Below are positions 34,185-42,246 of a DNA stretch of 64,000 nucleotides, piece by piece. The DNA is from Azotobacter salinestris. Its GTDB lineage: Bacteria; Pseudomonadota; Gammaproteobacteria; Pseudomonadales; Pseudomonadaceae. The position numbers were made by a program, and so were the translations under genes. The notes below the pieces were generated by a model that saw nothing but the letters and a program-made list of their open reading frames with translations, did not search any database and was not told where the DNA came from. The DNA lies in the NCBI RefSeq assembly GCF_009363155.1, contig NZ_CP045303.1, forward strand, positions 62,001 to 126,000. The letters run 5' to 3'. The stretch's first letter is position 1. Every line of letters starts with the position of its first letter.

Positions 34185-34487
34185 ATGGATACCTCTGGTG
34201 CAAAAGTGCTGAAGGTGCGCTTCAAGCACCAGAGGCGCCATCTTGAAGCGACCGTGACATTCGCTGGAACCATCGCAACGGTGGTCCTCTCGACTCTGCC
34301 TCAGTACCAATTCACTGTCGACCTGGACGCTCCCGAGGACATCACCCTCACGCTGCCCTCGGATCGTGAAGGTGCGAAGCCCGTGATTTGTGGCAGCCTG
34401 GACAATGTACCGTTCCTCGCCGAGGCCCTGAACGCAGCCCAGACTGCGCTGTGGCTCGCTCCGAAAGCCCCTCCGGAAGCCGTCTGA
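34185..34487 (+). CDS. Hypothetical small plasmid protein next to an IS
   Basis: A 100-residue frame with GGGGAGGTTTT just before its ATG. It reads MDTSGAKVLKVRFKHQRRHL, AGTIATVVLSTLPQYQFTVD and ends LAPKAPPEAV, where IS5-type sequence begins. The C-terminus may therefore be altered by the insertion. I recognise no domain. Confidence 0.5.
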   Translation: MDTSGAKVLKVRFKHQRRHLEATVTFAGTIATVVLSTLPQYQFTVDLDAPEDITLTLPSDREGAKPVICGSLDNVPFLAEALNAAQTALWLAPKAPPEAV

Positions 34488-35105
34488 GTGATACCGACCG
34501 GTCCCGTATCCAAAACCTGCTGAGCGCCACGAAGGGGATCCGGCTGACCCGTACTCTCGGCTGTCGCCGGTTCGTAGAAGCAGTGCTCTGGATACTGCGC
34601 AGCGGCGCTCAATGGCGGATGCTGCCTCGTTGCCTCGGCTCATGGAACAGCGTTTTCAAACGCTTCGCCCGCTGGTGCCGGCTCGGCGTCTGGGGGCGGC
34701 TTCACTCGGTACTGGCTCGGGACGCCGACCTTCAGCACGTCTGCATCGACAGCTCCGTCGTGCGTGTCTATGCCTGTGCAGCCGGGGCGGCCAGCAGTAC
34801 TGCGGCCCAGGAGGCACTGGGGCGTTCGCGAGGAGGCTTCAGCAGCAAGGTTGACCGATGCGCTGGAATTACCGATTCGCTTCATCCTGACGGAAGGCCA
34901 AGCGGCCGATATTAGCCAGGCGATCCCCCTCATGGCGGGGATCGCCACGTCGGCACTGCTGGCAGACAAGGGCTATGACGCCAACCCGCTTCTGGCCTGG
35001 CTGAAGGAGCGCCAGATCCAGGCCGTCATTCCTCGCTATGAGAAGAGGGCCAGCCATTTCAAGGGAATGCTGGCTTTTGCGGCTGTTTTGCTATGGCTGC
35101 ACTGA
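34488..35105 (+). pseudogene. IS5-family transposase, frameshifted and internally deleted
   Basis: A first part reads LSDTDRSRIQNLLSATKGIR, FVEAVLWILRSGAQWRMLPR and CIDSSVVRVYACAAGA. After a frameshift near 34850 it continues LTDALELPIRFILTEGQAAD, TSALLADKGYDANPLLAWLK and VIPRYEKRASHFKGMLAFAA. The region with the catalytic Glu (ERHLVE..F-type block) is missing between VIPRY and HFKGMLAFAA. Thus the element is dead. Confidence 0.8.
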
Positions 35106-35300
35106 TACGTCAACCTAGCCAGCAGGATTTTCCTTATCGCTTCATGGTCATGTTAAGCTGAGTTAATCTCTGGAGCTTGCCAGGGCAAGCATAAGGCTAT
35201 TGAAACAGTAGCAATACCAAACTGCACAATGACGACGCTCACATAAAAACCGCTGAAAATGGTCCATCCTCCTCAGACACCGCTGAGAAAGGGAATTTGC

Positions 35301-35495
35301 ATGAAGAACTCTAATCCATATGTCATACGCCGCTTCCCCTACTGGGTCGCTCCCCCCGAGCCCCATGAAACCTTCCGGGATATCGAATGGGGTGTAATGG
35401 AGGTCCTTTCCGATAACACTCTCCGCTTCGTTTACGAACAGCCCGATCAAGCCGAACTCGAGAAATTGATCAAGCACCTGGAAAGCCAGTACTAA
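35301..35495 (+). CDS. Small protein of unknown function
   Basis: A 64-residue frame, MKNSNPYVIRRFPYWVAPPE to AELEKLIKHLESQY, starting at ATG 35301 with AAAGGGAATTTGC upstream. It ends with an amphipathic helix. It lies directly before a strong terminator, which supports it as a real gene. No family is recognised. Confidence 0.5.
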   Translation: MKNSNPYVIRRFPYWVAPPEPHETFRDIEWGVMEVLSDNTLRFVYEQPDQAELEKLIKHLESQY

Positions 35496-35500
35496 GCGAA

Positions 35501-35530
35501 AGGCCACCCCCACGGTGGCCTTTCTGCTTT
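35501..35530 (+). terminator. Rho-independent terminator
   Basis: AGGCCACC at 35501-35508 and GGTGGCCT at 35514-35521 pair around five bases, followed by a T-rich tail (TTCTGCTTTTT). Confidence 0.85.
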
Positions 35531-35551
35531 TTGCCGCCTGCCGAAGTTAAT

Positions 35552-35585
35552 TTCCAGCCACTTTATCGCCGGAAAAGCCCACCCA
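35552..35585 (+). repeat. 34-bp shared element, copy E (diverged)
   Basis: TTCCAGCCACTTTATCGCCG followed by GAAAAGCCCACCCA. It aligns with the other copies over its full length without gaps. The position where a gene would start (57 bases on) is inside an IS5-type element. Confidence 0.55.
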
Positions 35586-35753
35586 CCGCGAACGTTCTTG
35601 TTTAGGGATGGTCTGAAGTAGTCATGTATTTCTGGCTGACTTCAGCCCCCCGCCGACTTTGAAAGCGGAGAATCGATCAAAAACGATCAGATCACCCGCT
35701 CGTTTCTGCGTTTTTTAGCTGCCGCGAGCACGTCGCAGCAACCGTTTCCCGCA

Positions 35754-36734
35754 TTACAGGCGCACCTCTCCTGCATTCGCCAGTAAATATCGGCGCGCCA
35801 TCCACAGATTCGACAAGGCGAACAGCGTCACCAACTGTGACGTGTTTTTGGCCAATCCCCGGAAGCGCACCTTGGTGTAGCCAAACTGGCGCTTGATCAC
35901 GCGGAACGGATGTTCGACCTTGGCTCGTACCTGGGCCTTGGCCTTCTCGATCTTGTGGATCGCTTTGTATAAGGCGCTACGCTTGCCATGCTTCTTGTAG
36001 GTACTGCGCCGGGCCGCGACCTGCCAGATGACCTGCCGACCTTCATGCTCGGGGCGCTTCTCTACGCCGGTATAGCCCGCATCGGCACTCACTACGTTTT
36101 CCTCGCCATGCAGCAGTTGGTCGACTTGGGTGACATCTGCCACGTTGGCTGCCGTGACCACCACGCTGTGCACCAGACCCGACTCAGCGTCGGCACCAAT
36201 GTGAGCTTTTGCGCCGAAGTAGTACTGGTTGCCCTTCTTCGTCGAGTGCATTTCCGGGTCGCGCTTGCCGTCCTTGTTCTTCGTCGAGCTCGGCGCATGG
36301 ATCAGGGTGGCGTCGACAATGGTGCCCTGGCGCAGCGACAGTCCGCGCTCGCCCAGATAGCCGTTGATCACCTCCAGTATTCCCCCGGCCAGTTCGTGCT
36401 TCTCCAGCAGGCGACGGAAGTTGAGGAGGGTCGTTTCGTCCGGGATGCGCTCCAGGCTCAGGCCGGCGAACTGGCGCAGGAGAGTGGTTTCGTACAGCGC
36501 TTCCTCCATCGCCGGATCGCTGTAGCCGAACCAGTTCTGCATCAGGTGCACGCGCAGCATGGCTGCCAGCGGGTAGGCGGGCCGACCGCCTTCGCCCTTG
36601 GGATAGTAGGGCTCGATCAGGGCGATCAGCCCCTGCCACGGCACCACCTGGTCCATCTCGAGCAGGAAGCGCTCGCGGCGGGTCTGCTTGCGCTTGCCGG
36701 CATACTCGGCATCGGCGAAGGACAGTTGCTTCAT
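35754..36734 (-). CDS. IS5-family transposase (full length)
   Basis: A 326-residue DDE transposase of the IS5 subgroup in a single frame. It starts MKQLSFADAEYAGKRKQTRR; GTIVDATLIHAPSSTKNKDG carries the first Asp, VVSADAGYTGVEKR the second, and AKVEHPFRVIKRQFGYTKVR the Glu. All catalytic residues are present. The element should span about 35612-36815, but I could not fix perfect terminal repeats. Confidence 0.93.
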   Translation of the reverse strand: MKQLSFADAEYAGKRKQTRRERFLLEMDQVVPWQGLIALIEPYYPKGEGGRPAYPLAAMLRVHLMQNWFGYSDPAMEEALYETTLLRQFAGLSLERIPDETTLLNFRRLLEKHELAGGILEVINGYLGERGLSLRQGTIVDATLIHAPSSTKNKDGKRDPEMHSTKKGNQYYFGAKAHIGADAESGLVHSVVVTAANVADVTQVDQLLHGEENVVSADAGYTGVEKRPEHEGRQVIWQVAARRSTYKKHGKRSALYKAIHKIEKAKAQVRAKVEHPFRVIKRQFGYTKVRFRGLAKNTSQLVTLFALSNLWMARRYLLANAGEVRL

Positions 36735-36850
36735 CGGGAAACTCGGACAAGGGAGCGGGTGTATTTCACCAGAATCGGGAAGTCTTTTTCAGGATTTCCT
36801 TAACGTCCTGTTGAAGCATCAACCTCAATTCAGCAAAAATCCGCGTGAAC

Positions 36851-36871
36851 CCTCGCCCATTCGGGCGGGGA
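36851..36871. repeat. Left-end hairpin of the TnpB element
   Basis: CCTCGCCC and GGGCGGGG (with AGG) pair around ATTC, as in other IS200/IS605 ends. Confidence 0.55.
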
Positions 36872-36968
36872 GGAAAGCGGGGCGCGCATGGCACGCCTGA
36901 GGGGCGCAAGGGTTGACGGAGCCGTTGGGCTGAATACTATATATTTACCCAGCTTTCTGGTGTGAATC

Positions 36969-38144
36969 ATGCTGAAGGCCACCAAGGTACGCCTCTACCC
37001 GACCACCGAACAGGCGGAGTTTCTGCATCGCCAGTTCGGTGCCGTGCGGTTCGTGTACAACAGCGGTCTTCGCATCATGTCCCATCGCTACAAGCACCAC
37101 GGCCAGTCCCTGAGTGCCAGGCACGACATCAAGAAGCTGCTGCCGGTCGCCAAGACTTCCCGGAAGTACGGCTGGCTGAAAGAGGCGGATTCGATGGCGC
37201 TCCAGCAGGCGTGCCTCAACCTCGACAAGGCCTTCCAGAACTTCTTCAACCCCAGGCTCAAGGCCCGGTATCCGCGCTTCAAGAGCAAACGCGGCAAGCA
37301 GTCCAGCTATCACTGCGTGGGGGTGAAGGTCGGTGACGACTGGATCAAGGTGCCCAAGCTGGGGCCGATCAAGGCGCGGATTCATCGGCCCCAGGGCGGC
37401 AAGCTGAAAAGCATCACGCTGAGCCGCACCGTTACCGGCCAGTACTACGCCTCCCTCCTGGTTGATACCGGTGAGGCAGCCCCGGCGCCGCTGACGACGC
37501 TCGACGCGGGCAAGGTGCTGGGTCTCGATGTGGGCCTGACCCACCTGCTGATCGACTCCAACGGAGCCAAGATCGACAACCCGCGCTTTCTCAAGCGTGC
37601 CAGGGCGAACCTTCGGCGCAAGCAGAAGGCGCTGTCGCGCTGCCGGAAGGGCAGTGCCAATCGGGCGAAAGCCCGCCGCAAGCTGGCCAGGGCTCACGAG
37701 CGCGTGGCCAACGCCAGAAATGACTTCCAGCACAAGCTGTCTCACACGATCGTTGGCGACAACCAAGCGGTGATCGTCGAGACCCTGCAAGTCAAGAACA
37801 TGCTGAAAAACGGCAAGCTGGCCAAACACATTGCCGATGCCGCATGGCACTCTCTGCTGATCAAGCTGGAGTACAAGGCCAAGGCACAGGGCAGACACCT
37901 GGTCAGGATCGACCAGTGGTTCGCCAGCTCGAAGACGTGCCACGTATGCGGCTACAGGGCAGAGTCGATGCCGCTGGGTGTCCGTGCATGGCAGTGTGCC
38001 GATTGTGGCACCCATCATGACCGAGACGTCAATGCTGCCCTGAACATCAAGCGGCAAGGCATTTTGAAGTTGAAGGCGGAAGGACTGTCCGTCTCTGCCC
38101 ATCGAGGCTTGCGTAAATCCGGTGTGTCGCCGGTGGCAGCCTGA
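36969..38144 (+). CDS. tnpB: TnpB RNA-guided nuclease, intact
   Basis: A 391-residue TnpB with the usual N-terminal domain (MLKATKVRLYPTTEQAEFLH, FVYNSGLRIM). The RuvC triad is Asp in VLGLDVGLTHLLIDSNG, Glu in AVIVETLQVKNML and Asp in HHDRDVNAALN. The zinc finger is CHVCGY and CADCGT. Such proteins use an RNA from the element's right end to cut the donor joint and keep the element. The frame has no defects. A truncated copy of the same gene lies at 20406-20969. Confidence 0.93.
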   Translation: MLKATKVRLYPTTEQAEFLHRQFGAVRFVYNSGLRIMSHRYKHHGQSLSARHDIKKLLPVAKTSRKYGWLKEADSMALQQACLNLDKAFQNFFNPRLKARYPRFKSKRGKQSSYHCVGVKVGDDWIKVPKLGPIKARIHRPQGGKLKSITLSRTVTGQYYASLLVDTGEAAPAPLTTLDAGKVLGLDVGLTHLLIDSNGAKIDNPRFLKRARANLRRKQKALSRCRKGSANRAKARRKLARAHERVANARNDFQHKLSHTIVGDNQAVIVETLQVKNMLKNGKLAKHIADAAWHSLLIKLEYKAKAQGRHLVRIDQWFASSKTCHVCGYRAESMPLGVRAWQCADCGTHHDRDVNAALNIKRQGILKLKAEGLSVSAHRGLRKSGVSPVAA

Positions 38145-38194
38145 GAAGTGGGAAGCCTCGCCCGATAGGGCGGGGAGCAGTCACGACATTCGAC
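37970..38194 (+). ncRNA. Probable omegaRNA of the intact TnpB element
   Basis: By analogy with studied TnpB systems, the RNA covers the end of tnpB and the right-end hairpin, with the guide formed by the bases after 38184. That flank is the start of the ParB-like gene (ATG at 38195). Boundaries are inferred; the sequence shows only the hairpin and its conservation with the copy at 20966-21010. Confidence 0.45.
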
Positions 38195-39085
38195 ATGGAC
38201 CTTCAAGCCCTCGAGTTCCATCCATTCTCCAATCTCTTTCCGCTCCTGCAGGGTGAGGACTTCGCCAACCTCGTCAAGGACATAGAGCACCATGGCCAGC
38301 GTGAGCCGATCGTCCTATTCGAAGGCCGGATCCTCGATGGCCGCAACCGCTATCGCGCCTGTCTGGAACTGGGACGAGAGCCTGCCACGCGCCCGTTCGA
38401 AGGCGCCGACGCCCTCGGACTCGTGCTGAGCCTCAACTTGCACCGCCGGCAACTGTCCATCGCCCAACGGGCGGTGATCGCTGCCGAGCTGTCCGCACTG
38501 CGCGAACGAGAGGCGAAGGCCTCGGCCCCGGGAGAGACCTCGCACGACAACGCCATGGGGATTGAGCAGGCTGCCAGGCTGCTGGGGATCAGCCCGCGCT
38601 CGGTCTCCTCCGCCAGCCGCGTGGTGCGCGAAGGTGCCCCGGAGCTGGTCGAGGCGGTGAGAACTGGCAAGGTGAGCGTTTCCGCCGCCGAACACGTCTC
38701 CAAGCTGGACCGGACGCGCCAGCAGGAGATCTGCGCGAAAGGCGCGCTGGCCCTGTCCAAGGCCGCCCGCGAGATCCGCCTCAAGGACAAGCCCCCGGCG
38801 CCAGCCAAAACGCCCTCTGCACCCGCCGCCACTCCGACGTTGCAGGACGTGCTCCTGGTCGAGCAAACCGCCCCGCAACCGGCGGCGCCGCACGCAGCGG
38901 CCAAGAAGCCGACCGCGCTGAAGCTGTTCGAGCTGGCCGACCAGGCGATGCAGGCGGGGCGCCAGCCCGAAGCCGTCGCCGAGCGGCTTCTGGCCGAGTT
39001 GGAGGAGGGCATCGACCTGCAGCGTCTGCTCTTCACGATCGAGGTGGCCATGCATCTTCGTGATCGAGTGACAGCCCGGGATTGA
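38195..39085 (+). CDS. ParB/KorB-like DNA-binding protein with ParB-N domain
   Basis: A 296-residue protein with a ParB/sulfiredoxin-type N-domain: LVKDIEHHGQREPIVLFEGR and ILDGRNRYRACLELG, where the usual GERR is replaced by DGRNRYRA. A helix-turn-helix follows (IEQAARLLGISPRSVSSASR), then a Pro/Ala linker and a helical C-terminus. Proteins of this kind act as regulators or second partition proteins. The TnpB element ends 10 bases before its ATG, so its native promoter has been displaced. It is one candidate binder of the 34-bp element, but that is only inference. Confidence 0.82.
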   Translation: MDLQALEFHPFSNLFPLLQGEDFANLVKDIEHHGQREPIVLFEGRILDGRNRYRACLELGREPATRPFEGADALGLVLSLNLHRRQLSIAQRAVIAAELSALREREAKASAPGETSHDNAMGIEQAARLLGISPRSVSSASRVVREGAPELVEAVRTGKVSVSAAEHVSKLDRTRQQEICAKGALALSKAAREIRLKDKPPAPAKTPSAPAATPTLQDVLLVEQTAPQPAAPHAAAKKPTALKLFELADQAMQAGRQPEAVAERLLAELEEGIDLQRLLFTIEVAMHLRDRVTARD

Positions 39086-39139
39086 TAGGCCGATGTGGAT
39101 TTGGGTTTTGTCGAACCTGCATTGAAATGGAGTTCACCG

Positions 39140-39179
39140 GCTCGCTCTTGGCCAGGCGTTGCTCCCTGCCAGAGCGAGC
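39140..39179 (+). repeat. Long hairpin between the ParB-like gene and a small peptide gene
   Basis: GCTCGCTCTTGGC at 39140-39152 pairs with GCCAGAGCGAGC at 39168-39179 (one bulge), with CAGG/CCTG extending the stem inside. No U-run follows, so it may be a leader structure or a processing site rather than a terminator. Confidence 0.5.
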
Positions 39180-39213
39180 GGCTTAAAAAGTATCGACCTC
39201 GAGGAGAAACACC

Positions 39214-39315
39214 ATGTACGAGCGCCTGAAAACAATAGCCTGGTATTTGGGCTGGCCCAGTGCGGGTTATGTCGTGGGGCACTTGCTGTTGCAGTTCAGT
39301 GGAATAATCAAGTGA
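39214..39315 (+). CDS. 33-residue hydrophobic peptide
   Basis: A short frame, MYERLKTIAWYLGWPSAGYV followed by VGHLLLQFSGIIK, has GAGGAGAAACACC immediately before its ATG. The peptide has a single hydrophobic, aromatic-rich segment that could sit in the membrane. No toxin motif or antisense RNA is evident. The good ribosome site is the main evidence. Confidence 0.45.
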   Translation: MYERLKTIAWYLGWPSAGYVVGHLLLQFSGIIK

Positions 39316-39323
39316 GCTTTTAT

Positions 39324-39339
39324 TTGCTTGAAGCAACAG
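39324..39339. promoter_or_regulatory. Isolated parS-like half-perfect palindrome
   Basis: TTGCTTGAAGCAACAG matches the right 16 bases of the first palindrome at 25058-25076, 14 kb away. Its left arm is degraded. It lies 50 bases before the MvaT-like start. Confidence 0.5.
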
Positions 39340-39388
39340 CAGTAGTAATATGTTGCCGTAGGCATAATTAATCGACGAGGGAATTTAG

Positions 39389-39790
39389 ATGTCCAAGATC
39401 TTGGAGTTTCGGGCCACCGAAGAGGCGCTCAACGAGTTGCAGGCCAAACTTGAGGCCCTGAAGGGGAATCAGAACTTGCAGGAGGAATTGGAGTTCGAGC
39501 AAAAGCTTCGCCAGCTGATGCAGGAGCATGGAAAGACCCTGCGCGACATCAACCTGCTGCTTGATCCGCAGCAGGCTAAGCAGGCCGCCCCCTCTATCAA
39601 GCAGCCAAAGCAAGCGCGCCGGCAGCGCGAGGCGAAACGCTACCGCAACCCCTATACCCATGAGATCGTGGTCACCAAGGGCGGCAACCAGCGCACGCTC
39701 AAGGCCTGGAAGGAGCAGTTTGGGGCCGAAGTGGTGGACAGCTGGCTTGAAGGCGCGCAACAAGAAGAACCGCTGGCCAATGCCGGCTGA
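39389..39790 (+). CDS. MvaT-family H-NS-like xenogeneic silencer (plasmid copy)
   Basis: A 133-residue protein with an N-terminal coiled coil (MSKILEFRATEEALNELQAK, then LEFEQKLRQLMQEHGKTLRD) and a C-terminal AT-hook-like DNA-binding domain (YRNPYTHEIVVTKGGNQRTL, then KAWKEQFGAEVVDSWL). The family is specific to Pseudomonas and relatives and coats AT-rich foreign DNA. Plasmid copies usually limit the cost of plasmid carriage. It would be expected to act on AT-rich parts of this plasmid, such as the 46-54 kb island. Confidence 0.92.
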   Translation: MSKILEFRATEEALNELQAKLEALKGNQNLQEELEFEQKLRQLMQEHGKTLRDINLLLDPQQAKQAAPSIKQPKQARRQREAKRYRNPYTHEIVVTKGGNQRTLKAWKEQFGAEVVDSWLEGAQQEEPLANAG

Positions 39791-39809
39791 CGCCGGCCTG
39801 TAGCTTGTC

Positions 39810-40541
39810 ATGCCGCCGCATCCCAACGCCTTGTCCGTCCGACCCACCCTGGCCGCGATCAACGCGGCTCTGGCCGAGCTCGGGCTCCCGCGAATCCCGC
39901 AGGAAAAGATCGCCTCGGTTCTCCAGGTCGAGGACCGAGCGCGAATCGTCGCCGCCATCGACCGGGCACCCCAGGATGCGGAGGCCCGGCGCTTTCTGGC
40001 CGACGTGCTGAGCGCCGCGGGTATCGGCTCGGAAGCGGCCATCGACACAACGTCCAACCCGACGCCGGAACAGCCGGACCCTCGCATGGACAATGCCTCC
40101 GTGCATGTCTATGGCGGCCGGTTCGCCCTGTGCTTCGAGGCCGACACCACCCGCCAGGGCTTCCCTACGGTGGCGCTCGATGCGACCAACGCGGCCGGTC
40201 CCATGCAGTACGACTGGTCACAGAAGATCCGCCTGCAACTGACACGCGCCGAGATGCCGGTCGTGACCGCCGTGTTGCTGGGCGTATTGCCCGGATGCGA
40301 GTTCAAGAATCACGGCCAGGACAAGGACAAGGGGTTCTCGATGGAGCGGCAGGAAGGGGGCCGCGTGTACGTCAAGGTGTTCGCCAGGGAGCAAGGCGTA
40401 AAAGGCGTCCCGATCATTCCCGCCGATCTGTTCTTCGTGTCGGCCTTGTTCATCCGGCAACTTCAGAAAGCCTGCCCCTGGATGAATGCCACCTCGCTGG
40501 TCGAGTTGATCAAGCTGACCCAGGCCATTCCGGAAAGTTGA
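39810..40541 (+). CDS. Hypothetical plasmid protein
   Basis: A 243-residue protein with an N-terminal helical part (PTLAAINAALAELGLPRIPQ) and a C-terminal beta-rich part (VHVYGGRFALCFEADTTRQG, LPGCEFKNHGQDKDKGFSME, VYVKVFAREQGVKGVPIIPA). It has no signal peptide. It lies 19 bases downstream of the MvaT-like gene and before the helicase, which hints at a role in plasmid maintenance. I do not recognise a family. Confidence 0.65.
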   Translation: MPPHPNALSVRPTLAAINAALAELGLPRIPQEKIASVLQVEDRARIVAAIDRAPQDAEARRFLADVLSAAGIGSEAAIDTTSNPTPEQPDPRMDNASVHVYGGRFALCFEADTTRQGFPTVALDATNAAGPMQYDWSQKIRLQLTRAEMPVVTAVLLGVLPGCEFKNHGQDKDKGFSMERQEGGRVYVKVFAREQGVKGVPIIPADLFFVSALFIRQLQKACPWMNATSLVELIKLTQAIPES

Positions 40542-40628
40542 ACCCAGTTGATTAGCCCGCCCGGATCTTCGCTTGGGATTTTGGGCGGCGGTGTTATCCC
40601 TGTTTGCACTACTTGCAGGGAGACACCG

Positions 40629-42125
40629 ATGGAACTTCGTCCTTATCAGAACGACCAACTTCACCTGCTTCGGCAAGGCATTGCCGCGAAGCAGTATGTG
40701 CAAATGCTCATGAGTCCCACGGGCTCCGGCAAGACCGAAGTCGCCAAGGCCATCATCGCCGGCTCGCAGGCGAAAGGGCGGCGGGCCTGGTTCGTCGTCG
40801 ACAGCGTGAACCTGCTCGACCAGGCCCTGAGCCGCTTCCACCAGAGCGGCCTGTATGCCGGCGCCATTCAGGCGGACCACCCGTGCACCGACTACGGCAA
40901 GCCCATCCAGATCTGCACGGTGCAGAGCCTGCGGCCAAGGCTGCAACACCTGCTCGCCGCGCAGCCGCCGGACCTGGTGCTGATCGACGAGGCGCACATC
41001 CTCCACAAGCCCCACCTCGAGCTGATCGACTGGTGCCGCGCCAACCGGGTGCCGGTGATCGGCCTGAGCGCCACGCCGTTTCGCCGCGGCCTGGGCAAGA
41101 TCTTCGACCGGCTGGTCAGCTGCATCACCACCGAGGAGTTGACCGAGCAGGGCTATCTGGTGCCGACCCAGTGCTGGGCTCCGTTCGTGCCCTCGCTCAA
41201 GGGCGTGGGCACCAAGGCCAACGGCGACTGGATCGAGGACGAGCTGGCCGAGGTGATGGGCGACGCCCAACTGGTCGGCGATGTCGTCTCCCACTGGAAG
41301 GCGCTGGGCGAGAACCGCAAGACCCTGGTCTTCGCCTGCAATGTGGTGCACTCTAAACGTCTTGCGGAAGCCTTCTTCGCCGCCGGCGTCATGGCCGCGC
41401 ATATCGACGGCTACATGCCGCAGCATGAAGTCGACGAGATCCTGCGGCTCTACAAGGCCGGCAAGATCAAGGTGCTGGTCTCGGTGGCCATGCTGATCAA
41501 GGGCTTCGACGATCCGGAGATCGCCTGCCTGGTGCTGGCCCGCCCCACCAAGTCGCTCATGCTGCATTACCAGATGCTCGGTCGCGGATTGCGTCCCTCT
41601 CCGGAAACGGGAAAAACCGACTGCATCATTATCGACCACGCCGGCAACCTGCTGCTCAACGGACGACCGACCGATACGCTGCCCGACCGCCTGGATATCG
41701 GCGACGGCGAGCCGGTGGATCGGCGCCAGCAGAGCAAGGAGGACCACGAGCACAAGACCAAGGCCTGCCCGCACTGCGGCTTCGTGTTCAGCGGTCTGCG
41801 CTGCCCGAAATGTGCCCACGAGATCCTGCTGCCCGATGGCGTGGCCGTGGCGCCAGGCAAACTCGCCAAGCTCGACGATCGGCGCAAGGTGCTCGGGCCG
41901 ACCTGCAAGCAGGACATCTACCGGGAGCTGCTGGGCTATGCCCGCGCCAAGGGAAAGAAGGAGGGGTGGGCCTACTACGCCTACCAGGCCTTCCTGAAGG
42001 AGCCGCCGGATCGTGCCTGGCGCAGCAGCTCCCTGCAGTCCAAGCCTCTGACGCCGGAGATGAGTAGCTGGATCAAGGGCTACAACATCCGTCGCGCCAA
42101 GAACCACGCCAAATACGGCACCTGA
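40629..42125 (+). CDS. Superfamily 2 DEAD/DEAH-box helicase with zinc-ribbon tail
   Basis: A 498-residue helicase: LRPYQNDQLHLLRQGIA as the Q-like motif, MSPTGSGKTEVAKAI as Walker A, LVLIDEAHILHKPHLEL as motif II, and GLSATPFRRGLGKIFD as motif III. The second RecA domain has VLVSVAMLIKGFDDPE and QMLGRGLRPSPETGK. A CPHCG..CPKC zinc ribbon lies near residue 380. The start at ATG 40629 follows AGGGAGACACC. It resembles the RadD/YejH type that helps resolve recombination intermediates, but I do not assign the name. Confidence 0.88.
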   Translation: MELRPYQNDQLHLLRQGIAAKQYVQMLMSPTGSGKTEVAKAIIAGSQAKGRRAWFVVDSVNLLDQALSRFHQSGLYAGAIQADHPCTDYGKPIQICTVQSLRPRLQHLLAAQPPDLVLIDEAHILHKPHLELIDWCRANRVPVIGLSATPFRRGLGKIFDRLVSCITTEELTEQGYLVPTQCWAPFVPSLKGVGTKANGDWIEDELAEVMGDAQLVGDVVSHWKALGENRKTLVFACNVVHSKRLAEAFFAAGVMAAHIDGYMPQHEVDEILRLYKAGKIKVLVSVAMLIKGFDDPEIACLVLARPTKSLMLHYQMLGRGLRPSPETGKTDCIIIDHAGNLLLNGRPTDTLPDRLDIGDGEPVDRRQQSKEDHEHKTKACPHCGFVFSGLRCPKCAHEILLPDGVAVAPGKLAKLDDRRKVLGPTCKQDIYRELLGYARAKGKKEGWAYYAYQAFLKEPPDRAWRSSSLQSKPLTPEMSSWIKGYNIRRAKNHAKYGT

Positions 42126-42156
42126 GGCTGCCCGTGGCGCGGCCGGCCTTCCTTCT

Positions 42157-42190
42157 TTCAAGCCAGAAAACCGCCGGAAAAGGCCGCACA
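42157..42190 (+). repeat. 34-bp shared element, copy B (before the UvrD-like gene)
   Basis: TTCAAGCCAGAAAACCGCCG followed by GAAAAGGCCGCACA. It ends 57 bases before the ATG at 42247, the same distance as copy A. Confidence 0.7.
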
Positions 42191-42246
42191 GCCTCTGCCG
42201 CGCCTGCAACCATCGTCGACTTCATGGTTCAACAGGATCACGCTCG

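Larger units (their letters stand above)
36849..38184 (+). mobile_element. IS605-type TnpB element (tnpB only), full length
   Basis: A left-end hairpin at 36851-36871 (CCTCGCCC/GGGCGGGG) and a right end GAAGCCTCGCCCGATAGGGC then GGGGAGCAGTCAC enclose one tnpB. There is no tnpA, so movement would depend on a TnpA such as that at 14286, if compatible. The right end is nearly identical to that at 20966-21010. Confidence 0.75.

Noticed and set aside
36945-38102. A 385-codon minus-strand frame
   Set aside because: It is the shadow of the intact tnpB gene; the same shadow occurs opposite the truncated copy.
40218-42209. A 663-codon open frame on the minus strand
   Set aside because: It is antisense to the SF2 helicase and a neighbouring gene, has His/Gly/Leu-rich shadow composition typical of GC-rich genes, and shows no domain.
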